From assembly GCA_946481035.1 (NCBI GenBank), contig CAMLNK010000393.1, positions 1 through 5,144 on the forward strand: 5,144 bases of DNA, in the 5' to 3' direction. The translations under genes were made by a program, and so were the position numbers. The notes beneath the pieces were generated by a model, which saw nothing but the letters and a program-made list of their open reading frames with translations, was not told the origin of the DNA and searched no databases. Below are positions 1 to 5,144 of this stretch, one piece after another. This DNA is from an uncultured Dyadobacter sp. (GTDB taxonomy: Bacteria > Bacteroidota > Bacteroidia > Cytophagales > Spirosomataceae). How positions within the stretch are numbered: the first letter of the stretch is position 1; every line of letters starts with the position of its first letter.

Positions 1-222
1 AGGAAATTCAAAAAAGATACCGGCTACGCGCCGATCGAGTACTTCAACTACCTGCGCATTCAAAAGGCCTGTCAGCTGCTGCATTTCAGTACATGGCGTA
101 TCAATGAGGTCGCTTCTGCGATCGGAATAGATGATCCGTTCTACTTTTCTAGGCTCTTCAAGCAGCAAATGGGTCTATCGCCGGTGCACTATCGAAAAAA
201 TAAGGGCGTAGAACGGCAGTAA
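1..222 (+). CDS. AraC-family transcriptional regulator, C-terminal fragment (5' end outside window)
   Basis: Frame 1 is open from the first base to a TAA at 220-222, giving 73 residues. The fragment covers the end of the first helix-turn-helix and the linker helix (YFNYLRIQKACQLL, about residues 14-27). The complete second helix-turn-helix follows, with INEVASAIGIDDPFYFSRLF at about 34-53 and the family-typical ending KQQMGLSPVHYR. This is the classic AraC/XylS DNA-binding domain, which binds promoter DNA and usually activates transcription. The sensor domain lies outside the window, so the ligand and targets cannot be read. Proteins with this tail often regulate carbohydrate use in Bacteroidota, but linking this one to the GH9 gene would be a guess. 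The next gene starts 58 bp downstream on the same strand with no convincing terminator between, so co-transcription is possible. Confidence 0.93.
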   Translation, partial: RKFKKDTGYAPIEYFNYLRIQKACQLLHFSTWRINEVASAIGIDDPFYFSRLFKQQMGLSPVHYRKNKGVERQ

Positions 223-280
223 AAAATGCCACTGTCGGAATTATTATGCATATTAAGACCTAATCTAATCACCATCGAAC

Positions 281-793
281 ATGTTCAAAAAAATCCTGCT
301 AGCCCTTCTGGCCGTTTTCATCATCATCCAGTTTATCCGCCCCGAAAAAAACCTGTCCGACGAACAGTCGATGAACATCGCGACGAAATACGAGGTCCCG
401 GCCGATGTGAAGAATATCCTGGAAGTGGCTTGTAACGATTGTCACAGTAACAAAACCGTTTATCCATGGTACTATAATATCCAGCCTGTGGCGTGGTGGA
501 TGAACAATCACATCGTAGACGGCAAGCGCCACCTCAACTTCTCGACTTTCACAGGCATGTCGATCGCCCGACAAAACCATAAGCTGGAAGAGACGGTGGA
601 AATGGTGGAAGACAATGCTATGCCGCTCGAATCGTATACGGCATTAGGTATGCACGGCGACGCGAAGCTCACCACCGCCCAGCGCGAGCGCCTTATTCAG
701 TGGGCAAAAGCGCAAATGGACACGCTTAAAGCGAAATATCCAGCCGATAGCCTCATTATGCCCAAAAGAAACCCGGCACCGGGGCAGCACTAA
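281..793 (+). CDS. Membrane-anchored periplasmic haem-binding domain protein (c-type, single CxxCH)
   Basis: This 170-residue protein begins with a short basic stretch and a hydrophobic segment (about residues 4-19). That segment is an uncleaved signal anchor or a signal peptide, so the rest should face the periplasm. A single c-type haem attachment motif, CNDCH, sits at 51-55. It is followed by SNKTVYPWYYNIQPVAWW (56-73) and HLNFS (84-88), which are hallmarks of the haem-binding domain family (Pfam Haem_bd type) common in Bacteroidota. His55 would be one axial ligand. Met114, in NAMPLESYT, is a reasonable candidate for the second. The family probably handles electrons or haem in the envelope, but no specific reaction is known to me. 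The ATG at 281 is chosen because it gives the membrane segment; no Shine-Dalgarno site and no TAnnTTTG promoter is visible in the 58-bp upstream gap. The gene converges on the GH9 gene. Confidence 0.88.
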   Translation: MFKKILLALLAVFIIIQFIRPEKNLSDEQSMNIATKYEVPADVKNILEVACNDCHSNKTVYPWYYNIQPVAWWMNNHIVDGKRHLNFSTFTGMSIARQNHKLEETVEMVEDNAMPLESYTALGMHGDAKLTTAQRERLIQWAKAQMDTLKAKYPADSLIMPKRNPAPGQH

Positions 794-802
794 GCGGAAC
801 AA

Positions 803-842
803 GGTAACGGGCAGCCGCATTCGTTTGTAGCTGCCCGTTACC
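803..842. terminator. Shared bidirectional stem-loop terminator between convergent genes
   Basis: A perfect 13-bp inverted repeat, GGTAACGGGCAGC (803-815) and GCTGCCCGTTACC (830-842), encloses a 14-nt loop. It starts 9 nt after the stop of the haem-protein gene on the plus strand and 3 nt after the stop of the GH9 gene on the minus strand, so it fills the gap between two convergent genes. On the plus strand it is followed by an interrupted T-rich stretch (844-854). On the minus strand the downstream sequence is only mildly T-rich (TTGTTCC). Intrinsic termination is therefore more convincing for the plus-strand gene; for the GH9 transcript the stem may act mainly as a 3' end stabiliser. Confidence 0.85.
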
Positions 843-845
843 GTT

Positions 846-3257
846 TCAGTTTTTGAAAATCCTTTGCGTAAAAAGCCTTTCGCTTCCCTTCTCCACGCTC
901 AGGAGATAAACCCCTTTGGCAACATTTGGAATGGACAACCGGCCGCTGCCGTCTACTTTGCGGCGCATTACTTCCGTGCCGGCCATGTTCATCAGCTTCA
1001 CAGTCGCGGTACCGGTGTGCGGAGGCATTTGGAGATCCAGGTAATCGCTGAGCGGGTTGGGCCCGAGGCGGAATGCCACATCGCCGTTGCGGTACAATGC
1101 GATGATTTTGGAATACTCAAACTGCCCGTCCACATCCACTTGTTTTAACCGGTAATAGGCAGTCACATTGGGCACCTCGGTGTCTGTGAAGGTATAATGC
1201 TGCGCCGTGGCGGTGGTGTTGTGCCCCTTTAATTCCCCTATCACCCGAAAATTGGCACCATCCGTCGAGCGCTCGATCTCGAAACGTTCGTTGTCGGTTT
1301 CCGACACGGTTTTCCAGTAAAGCTGCGCCTGGTTATTGTTCAGCTCTTTCAAATAAAAATCAGCCAGTTCCACCGGGAGAGGGTCTTCGATCGCCAGCGT
1401 TGAATGCGCGAGCAGGCGAATGTAGGCAGCCTGATAGTAAATCGCCGGCTCGGTGATCTCCCAGCTGTTGGTCGGCCAGCCGGTGTTGAAATCGAGGTAA
1501 CTTTTTTGGCGGGGCTGACCGTACGGCGGCGACTGGCTATTGATCGTGTAGTCGGCGTTGGGGCCGCCCACCACATAACCCGGTGCCGGGCCGTTCGGCG
1601 ACGTCAGTGCATTATCATAAATAGTACCGTCGTTGAACCAGGTATGGTAAATCTCGTTGGCGCAGCGATCCCCGCCCACCCCGTACATATTCGACAAATA
1701 CACCATTCCCTGCGGATTGACACCGTGGAAATAATGGATCTGCTCCGCGGCCTTGCGCGTGAGAATGGCCGCATTGCCCAGCCCGGCTTTGAGCATCGAG
1801 CGGTTCACATTAGCGTAGTCGGCCTTGGGCATGTTGCTGCCCCAGTGGTACGACCAGTCGGGCATGAATGCGCGGTAGAGATCGGCGGTCGTCCAGCCGA
1901 AAAAGTCATTCCAATTACCATTAACGGCCGTCCCCGCCGAATTCAGAATCGCTGAGGCGGCCGTCGGGTTGGCGCCCGGGAGCTTGGCGTAGCGCAGCAA
2001 TGCATCCTGCAATTCGTTCGCATCCACACCCCAGAAACCGGAACTCATGACATCGGTACCCGCGTAATTGTTGACCACAAACTGATTGTAAACCGCATTA
2101 CCTGTGCGCTCAAAAAGGTAAATCGCGGCGATCACCATCATGCTCCTTTGCGGCCCCACGCCCACATCGGCATCGCCAGAAACAATGCTGCCGTCGTCGC
2201 AGTTGGTTTGCAGGGTATTGGCATTAAAAAACGGCAGCACATAATTGAAGCAACTTACCGCCCTGGCTTCCAACTCTCCCGCATATGCGGTGAGCGCAGG
2301 TACACCCGCGTACACGAGCGCGGCGTGCGAGAACACCGAAGCAATGGTTGCCGATGCCGAAGTACACGTCGGGCCGTAATAGCGGCCGTCCACATTCACG
2401 CTCGGCGGCGAGGAAATGTTCTCGCTGTAATTCCGGCTGCCCATTTTGTTATGCGTGCTGCCGTCGGCATTGGTCATTTTGAAAAGCCAGTCGAGCTCCC
2501 ACTTCACCTCGTCGAGCAGGTCGGAGACACCGTTTTTGCTTTCGGGGATATTGAAATTATCGGTAAAAACGGCCGGGTTTTCCTCATAGGCGTACAACAG
2601 GTCGTGAATCGGGCTGTGGGTAAAGGATACATATTTATTGTAGTCGCCGGCGTCGAACCAGCCCCCGGTCAGGTTCTTTTCCAGCGAGGCATTGCCCTGG
2701 TCGTACACGTAACGGCATTGCTGGTCCTGCGATGCGTTCATGAAATTATTCCCGTCGGTCCACTTGCTTTGGGCGTATGGAGCGGCTTTGGCCATGTTGC
2801 AGCGGTTATAATAGAACATTTTCACCGCCGCCAGCATCACGTTCCCATAAGGATTAGGCGTGATTTCAAAAACCGCCGAACGCTGGTTACCCGCCGGATC
2901 GAAAACATAATAGCTGCCTGTGGTCGTCAGCGACGAGAAATCGAACCACCAACCCTGGTCACCGGAATTCGCCTGGGTATTTCCATTATTCCAAACGGTG
3001 ACCGGGCCGGTGAACGCGACTGCATTGGTAATGCTGTTGCGCACTTCCAACGTCGCCGGTGCGGTGTAATTCAATGCAGCGTTGTATCCCTGCACCGGAT
3101 TGCTCAGCACCGCTACCTTTTCGGCGGCCGGCGCATAGCCGAACTGATCGACGTGAATGAACGGGCTGATCTGCGCGACTCCCCGCACCGACAATATCAG
3201 GCCCAGTAAAAGTGTGAGAATGCCCTTCCCGGGCAAATGGAGGTAATGCTTCCTCAT
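846..3257 (-). CDS. Secreted glycoside hydrolase family 9 enzyme (cellulase-type) with T9SS sorting domain
   Basis: This 803-residue protein has five parts. A signal peptide (about 1-28, likely cleaved in GVA|Q) is followed by an N-terminal Ig-like CelD_N domain (about 31-133, containing HVDQFGY). The (alpha/alpha)6 GH9 catalytic domain spans about 138-617, a fibronectin-III-like linker typical of Bacteroidota about 627-722 (LPVEL start, YYRLKQVDVDGQFEYSK), and a type A T9SS C-terminal sorting domain about 725-803 (GPNP, GVYLLSVE, final IFKN). The motif GGWFDAGDYNKYV supplies the paired aspartates Asp202 and Asp205 of inverting GH9 enzymes. The proton donor is best placed at Glu603 in EPAIYYQA, which aligns with the family E-x-[STA]-x3-N-[STA], with Gln for Asn. 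The expected activity is hydrolysis of beta-1,4-glucans; endo or exo action, and other beta-glycan substrates, cannot be separated by reading. No carbohydrate-binding module or SusC/D pair is visible. The product should cross the outer membrane by T9SS and be attached to the surface or released. The start is supported by the signal peptide. Confidence 0.93.
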   Translation of the reverse strand: MRKHYLHLPGKGILTLLLGLILSVRGVAQISPFIHVDQFGYAPAAEKVAVLSNPVQGYNAALNYTAPATLEVRNSITNAVAFTGPVTVWNNGNTQANSGDQGWWFDFSSLTTTGSYYVFDPAGNQRSAVFEITPNPYGNVMLAAVKMFYYNRCNMAKAAPYAQSKWTDGNNFMNASQDQQCRYVYDQGNASLEKNLTGGWFDAGDYNKYVSFTHSPIHDLLYAYEENPAVFTDNFNIPESKNGVSDLLDEVKWELDWLFKMTNADGSTHNKMGSRNYSENISSPPSVNVDGRYYGPTCTSASATIASVFSHAALVYAGVPALTAYAGELEARAVSCFNYVLPFFNANTLQTNCDDGSIVSGDADVGVGPQRSMMVIAAIYLFERTGNAVYNQFVVNNYAGTDVMSSGFWGVDANELQDALLRYAKLPGANPTAASAILNSAGTAVNGNWNDFFGWTTADLYRAFMPDWSYHWGSNMPKADYANVNRSMLKAGLGNAAILTRKAAEQIHYFHGVNPQGMVYLSNMYGVGGDRCANEIYHTWFNDGTIYDNALTSPNGPAPGYVVGGPNADYTINSQSPPYGQPRQKSYLDFNTGWPTNSWEITEPAIYYQAAYIRLLAHSTLAIEDPLPVELADFYLKELNNNQAQLYWKTVSETDNERFEIERSTDGANFRVIGELKGHNTTATAQHYTFTDTEVPNVTAYYRLKQVDVDGQFEYSKIIALYRNGDVAFRLGPNPLSDYLDLQMPPHTGTATVKLMNMAGTEVMRRKVDGSGRLSIPNVAKGVYLLSVEKGSERLFTQRIFKN

Positions 3258-3345
3258 GGCTAAAATGGTTTGAATTGATTGAAAATGCTGTGTCAGGAAT
3301 CAACAACAGAGGCGGCAAATGCCTTTCAAACAGGATGGGAGTCGT

Positions 3346-3375
3346 TTTCAGCTTTTCCGGGCGACCGGGCTGAAA
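3346..3375 (-). promoter_or_regulatory. Stem-loop at the predicted 5' end of the GH9 transcript
   Basis: TTTCAGC at 3346-3352 and GCTGAAA at 3369-3375 form a 7-bp inverted repeat. Inside it, CCGG (3357-3360) pairs with CCGG (3365-3368) around a 4-nt loop, leaving a TTTT bulge at 3353-3356 (AAAA on the minus strand), so 11 bp pair in all. The structure lies a few bases downstream of the -7 element of the GH9 promoter, at or just after the expected transcription start. It could be a protective 5' hairpin on the mRNA or an operator overlapping the start site. Structure is seen; function is inferred. Confidence 0.45.
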
Positions 3376-3381
3376 TGCAGT

Positions 3382-3412
3382 CAAATTTATTCTTAATATT
3401 TTACAGAACAAA
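3382..3412 (-). promoter_or_regulatory. Bacteroidota-type promoter for the GH9 gene
   Basis: Read on the minus strand, TTTG (3412-3409) is followed by exactly 19 bases and then TAAATTTG (3389-3382). This matches the Bacteroidota housekeeping sigma consensus, TTTG at -33 and TAnnTTTG at -7 with 19-20 bp spacing, at every specified position. Transcription should start near 3375-3378, giving a leader of about 120 nt before the GH9 start codon at 3257. No other site in the spacer fits as well in this orientation. Confidence 0.8.
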
Positions 3413-3548
3413 TAGGTACGCCTCGTAGAATTTATTAATCGGAAGCATTTGCTATATTTAAAAATAATGCAAAAATTTATTTAAATATTGATTTGTTTTT
3501 ATTATAATTGCATAAACAACTATTGGCTAACTTACAATCGCGAAGCAC
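3413..3548 (+). promoter_or_regulatory. AT-rich upstream region of hmgA, promoter not clearly resolved
   Basis: The sequence before hmgA is strikingly AT-rich and must hold its promoter, because the GH9 gene is divergent. Two near-matches to the -7 consensus TAnnTTTG exist: TATATTTA at 3453-3460 and TATAATTG at 3503-3510, each with one mismatch. Neither has a good TTTG about 19 bp upstream. A 10-bp palindrome, TATTTAAATA (3478-3487), and a separated ATGCAA (3467-3472) / TTGCAT (3508-3513) pair could be operator elements or simply AT-rich coincidence. No Shine-Dalgarno site precedes the ATG at 3549, which is normal in this phylum. Confidence 0.35.
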
Positions 3549-4715
3549 ATGCCGATTTATCAGCAACTAGGAACCATCCCGCCCAAGCGGCACACGCAGT
3601 TTCGCAAAACCGACGGCGGGCTTTACTATGAAGAACTCTTCGGAACGATCGGTTTTGAAGGCATGTCTTCCCTCCTCTATCATACCTGGCGGCCCACGCA
3701 GGTGAAGTCGCTCGGCGAGCCCTACGATGTGTCGCCGCGCATTGCCGAGACGAACAATATGACCATGCGGAAGCTGATCGGCTTCGATGTGAAACCTGCC
3801 GCAGATTACCTCGACAGCCGTACCCCGCTGCTCGTCAACCGCGACCTTATTCTGGGCCTGGCCGCTCCTACCGGCGCGCCGATGTCCTATTTTTACAAAA
3901 ATGCCGACGCCGACGAGCTGCTTTTCATCCATCGCGGCTCGGGCAGGCTGCGTACGCCGTTCGGGCAGGTGCCGTTTACTTATGGAGATTATGTACTGAT
4001 TCCAAGAGGCACCATTTACCAGATCGAGTTCGACGGGCCCGACAACCGCCTGCTCTATCTTGAATCGCATTCACCTATTTACACGCCGAAACGCTATCGC
4101 AACCATTTCGGGCAGCTTACCGAGCATTCGCCGTACTGCGAGCGCGACTACATTCTCCCGCGCGACCTCGAAACCCGCGACGAGCACGGTGACTTCATCA
4201 TCAAAATCAAGAAACAAAGCCATATTCACCCGGTAACCTACGAAACCCATCCGTTCGACGTGGTCGGCTGGGACGGGTACAATTATCCCTGGGCGTTTTC
4301 GATCCATAATTTCGAACCTATTACCGGCCGCGTCCACCAGCCGCCGCCGGTGCACCAGACATTCCAGACCGACGCATTCGTGGTGTGCTCGTTTTGCCCC
4401 AGGCTTTACGACTACCACCCGCTGGCTATACCGGCCCCCTACAACCACAGCAACATCGATTCCGACGAAGTGCTATACTATGTCGACGGCGATTTCATGA
4501 GCCGGAACGACATCGCACAGGGGCACATTACGCTGCACCCGGGCGGCATCCCGCACGGCCCGCACCCGGGCGCGTACGAGCGGAGCATCGGCAAAAAAGA
4601 AACGCAGGAACTGGCCGTCATGGTCGACACCTTCCGGCCTCTGATGCTTACCGAACAGGCGATGGCGATCGATGACGGGAAGTATTTTGGCAGCTGGAAA
4701 GAGAATTTTGAATGA
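3549..4715 (+). CDS. hmgA: Homogentisate 1,2-dioxygenase
   Basis: This 388-residue cytoplasmic non-haem iron enzyme opens the ring of homogentisate with O2 to give 4-maleylacetoacetate, in phenylalanine and tyrosine breakdown. The whole length resembles the family: LLYHTWRPTQV (43-53), DELLFIHRGSGRLRTPFG (122-139), GDYVLIPRGT (146-155), GWDGYNYPWAFSIHNFEPIT (240-259) and VHQTFQTDAFVVCSFCPRL (268-286). The C-terminal cupin carries the iron site: His300 in PYNHSN, an acidic ligand at Glu307 (or Asp306) in SDEVLYYVDGDF, and His336 in GIPHGPHPGA. It is shorter than the roughly 430-445-residue proteobacterial and eukaryotic enzymes, as I recall for Bacteroidota forms. The downstream gene, hppD, makes its substrate, which supports the call strongly. 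The last codons and the TGA stop lie inside the first units of an 8-bp repeat array, so the extreme C-terminus (NFE) may have been shaped by the repeats. Confidence 0.95.
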   Translation: MPIYQQLGTIPPKRHTQFRKTDGGLYYEELFGTIGFEGMSSLLYHTWRPTQVKSLGEPYDVSPRIAETNNMTMRKLIGFDVKPAADYLDSRTPLLVNRDLILGLAAPTGAPMSYFYKNADADELLFIHRGSGRLRTPFGQVPFTYGDYVLIPRGTIYQIEFDGPDNRLLYLESHSPIYTPKRYRNHFGQLTEHSPYCERDYILPRDLETRDEHGDFIIKIKKQSHIHPVTYETHPFDVVGWDGYNYPWAFSIHNFEPITGRVHQPPPVHQTFQTDAFVVCSFCPRLYDYHPLAIPAPYNHSNIDSDEVLYYVDGDFMSRNDIAQGHITLHPGGIPHGPHPGAYERSIGKKETQELAVMVDTFRPLMLTEQAMAIDDGKYFGSWKENFE

Positions 4716-4777
4716 GTGAATGATTGAATGAGTGAATGATTGAATGATTGAATGTTGAATGGCTGAATGAGTGAATG
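4709..4777 (+). repeat. Left 8-bp tandem array, TGAATGNN, nine units
   Basis: Nine units run without a break: TGAATGAG 4709, TGAATGAT 4717, TGAATGAG 4725, TGAATGAT 4733, TGAATGAT 4741, a 7-nt unit TGAATGT 4749, TGAATGGC 4756, TGAATGAG 4764 and a final TGAATG at 4772-4777. The core TGAATG is invariant; only the two spacer bases change. The first unit contains the last Glu codon and TGA stop of hmgA. The array is followed by seven T residues (4778-4784). It is the reverse complement of the array before hppD. Confidence 0.95.
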
Positions 4778-4976
4778 TTTTTTTATTAGTTACTTAATAC
4801 TGAGTACCGGAATCTATAATGATAGCCGTTTTCTGGCATGAAAAGGAAAAGCTCTGTTCAGTCATTCAAACTCTCAATAACAACACCTGACTATCCAGTC
4901 ATTCAGCCATTCAAAATTCACTCATTCACTCATTCAATCATTCAATCATTCACTCATTCAATCATTCACTCATTCA
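4709..4976. repeat. Large inverted repeat spanning the hmgA-hppD spacer
   Basis: Positions 4709-4754 are the exact reverse complement of 4931-4976 (46 bp). Positions 4755-4770 are the exact reverse complement of 4899-4914 (16 bp). The only interruption is 16 extra bases, about two units, in the right arm (4915-4930). The arms therefore share 62 paired bases around a central segment of 128 bp (4771-4898). That segment shows no convincing gene or terminator; it holds an isolated CATTCAAA unit (4863-4870) and a 10-bp direct repeat, CAGTCATTCA (4859-4868 and 4896-4905). A TATAAT at 4815-4820 has no well-spaced partner. In a read-through hmgA-hppD transcript the arms could pair as a long hairpin. 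Confidence 0.88.
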
Positions 4977-5050
4977 CCCATTCACCCATTCACCCATTCA
5001 CTCATTCAATCATTCAATCATTCAATCATTCAATCATTCAATCATTCAAA
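4900..5050 (+). repeat. Right 8-bp tandem array, CATTCANN, nineteen units
   Basis: Nineteen units fill 151 bp: eighteen of 8 bp and one of 7 bp (4916-4922, missing its first C). The spacer dinucleotides in order are GC, AA, CT (short unit), CT, AT, AT, CT, AT, CT, CC, CC, CC, CT, AT, AT, AT, AT, AT, AA. The core CATTCA is invariant in the full-length units. Homogeneous blocks (three CC units at 4971-4994, five AT units at 5003-5042) suggest recent slippage. The array ends 11 bp before the hppD start codon, so it forms most of that gene's upstream leader. It is open in one reading frame, giving a low-complexity peptide, but this looks like a by-product of the repeat. Confidence 0.95.
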
Positions 5051-5061
5051 ACTCATCAACA

Positions 5062-5144
5062 ATGTCCACCCTAACAGCACCCACCGCTTCGACCACGCAA
5101 ACCGACTTCCTGCCGATCAACGGCACGGATTATGTAGAACTCTA
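5062..5144 (+). CDS. hppD: 4-hydroxyphenylpyruvate dioxygenase, N-terminal fragment (3' end outside window)
   Basis: Only 27 codons are present, beginning at ATG 5062-5064. After a short low-complexity Ser/Thr/Ala stretch comes TDFLPINGTDYVEL (residues 14-27), the characteristic start of the first vicinal-oxygen-chelate domain of Bacteroidota HPPD. The enzyme is an Fe(II) dioxygenase that converts 4-hydroxyphenylpyruvate to homogentisate, the substrate of the upstream hmgA product, so the neighbourhood agrees. The catalytic His and Glu residues lie beyond the window. There is no Shine-Dalgarno site. The bases immediately upstream (ACTCATCAACA) follow directly on the repeat array. Whether hppD has its own promoter or relies on read-through from hmgA cannot be decided here. 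Confidence 0.85.
   Translation, partial: MSTLTAPTASTTQTDFLPINGTDYVEL

Noticed and set aside
214..240. Short hairpins (GGCA/TGCC, CAGT/ACTG) after the AraC stop as a terminator
   Set aside because: The stems are only 4 bp, mutually exclusive and not followed by a T tract.
1404..1955. Plus-strand open frame of 183 codons opposite the GH9 gene
   Set aside because: It is antisense to the catalytic domain coding region, with no domain features and no initiation signals.
2148..3209. Long plus-strand open frame (353 codons) opposite the GH9 gene
   Set aside because: It lies wholly antisense to a well-supported GH9 coding sequence, and its product shows no recognisable domain. It is a shadow frame produced by GC-rich codon use.
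4778..4784. T7 tract after the left array as a rho-independent terminator
   Set aside because: The left array consists of same-orientation units that cannot pair with each other, so no hairpin directly precedes the T tract. Pairing is only possible with the right arm, downstream.
4790..4820. TTACTT and TATAAT as a promoter for hppD
   Set aside because: The spacing is 19 bp, long for a sigma-70 type promoter, and the elements do not match the Bacteroidota TAnnTTTG consensus, so they are too weak to call.
4709..5050. Possible CRISPR-like array
   Set aside because: The units are 8 bp with 2-bp variable positions and no unique spacers, and there are no cas genes, so this is a simple tandem repeat.
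4838..5074. 78-codon plus-strand open frame giving a Phe/His/Ser/Ile-rich repeating peptide
   Set aside because: Most of it is translation of the 8-bp repeat array, which happens to lack stops in this frame. It overlaps the hppD start and has no protein family features.

Overview
The window looks like chromosomal DNA from a member of the Bacteroidota, probably the Cytophagales (a Dyadobacter-like organism is my best guess, from protein style only). The evidence is a secreted GH9 enzyme ending in a type IX secretion (T9SS) sorting domain, a promoter matching the Bacteroidota TTTG-N19-TAnnTTTG consensus, genes without clear Shine-Dalgarno sites, a haem-binding-domain protein of a type common in this phylum, and a short Bacteroidota-style homogentisate dioxygenase. 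Coding regions are GC-rich. The spacer around 3390-3548 is very AT-rich.

Layout: positions 1-222 hold the C-terminal DNA-binding part of an AraC-family regulator, cut by the window edge. A small membrane-anchored, periplasmic c-type haem-binding protein follows (281-793, +). It converges on a large minus-strand gene (846-3257) for a secreted glycoside hydrolase family 9 enzyme, and the two share a strong stem-loop between their stop codons (803-842). The GH9 gene has a very good promoter (3382-3412, minus) and a stem-loop at the predicted mRNA 5' end (3346-3375).

Divergent from it are hmgA (homogentisate 1,2-dioxygenase, 3549-4715, +) and the first 27 codons of hppD (4-hydroxyphenylpyruvate dioxygenase, from 5062, +). 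These catalyse consecutive steps of tyrosine breakdown: HPPD makes homogentisate and HmgA opens its ring.

The most unusual structure is the 346-bp spacer between hmgA and hppD. It carries two arrays of an 8-bp repeat in opposite orientation: nine TGAATGNN units starting inside the last codons of hmgA, and nineteen CATTCANN units ending 11 bp before the hppD start codon. The variant units run in the same order in both arms, giving a perfect 46-bp inverted repeat, and 62 paired bases in all around one 16-bp insertion. This implies an inverted duplication followed by local expansion, and it could form a cruciform or a long RNA hairpin between the two genes. I see no complete novel multi-gene system; the genes are of recognisable families.
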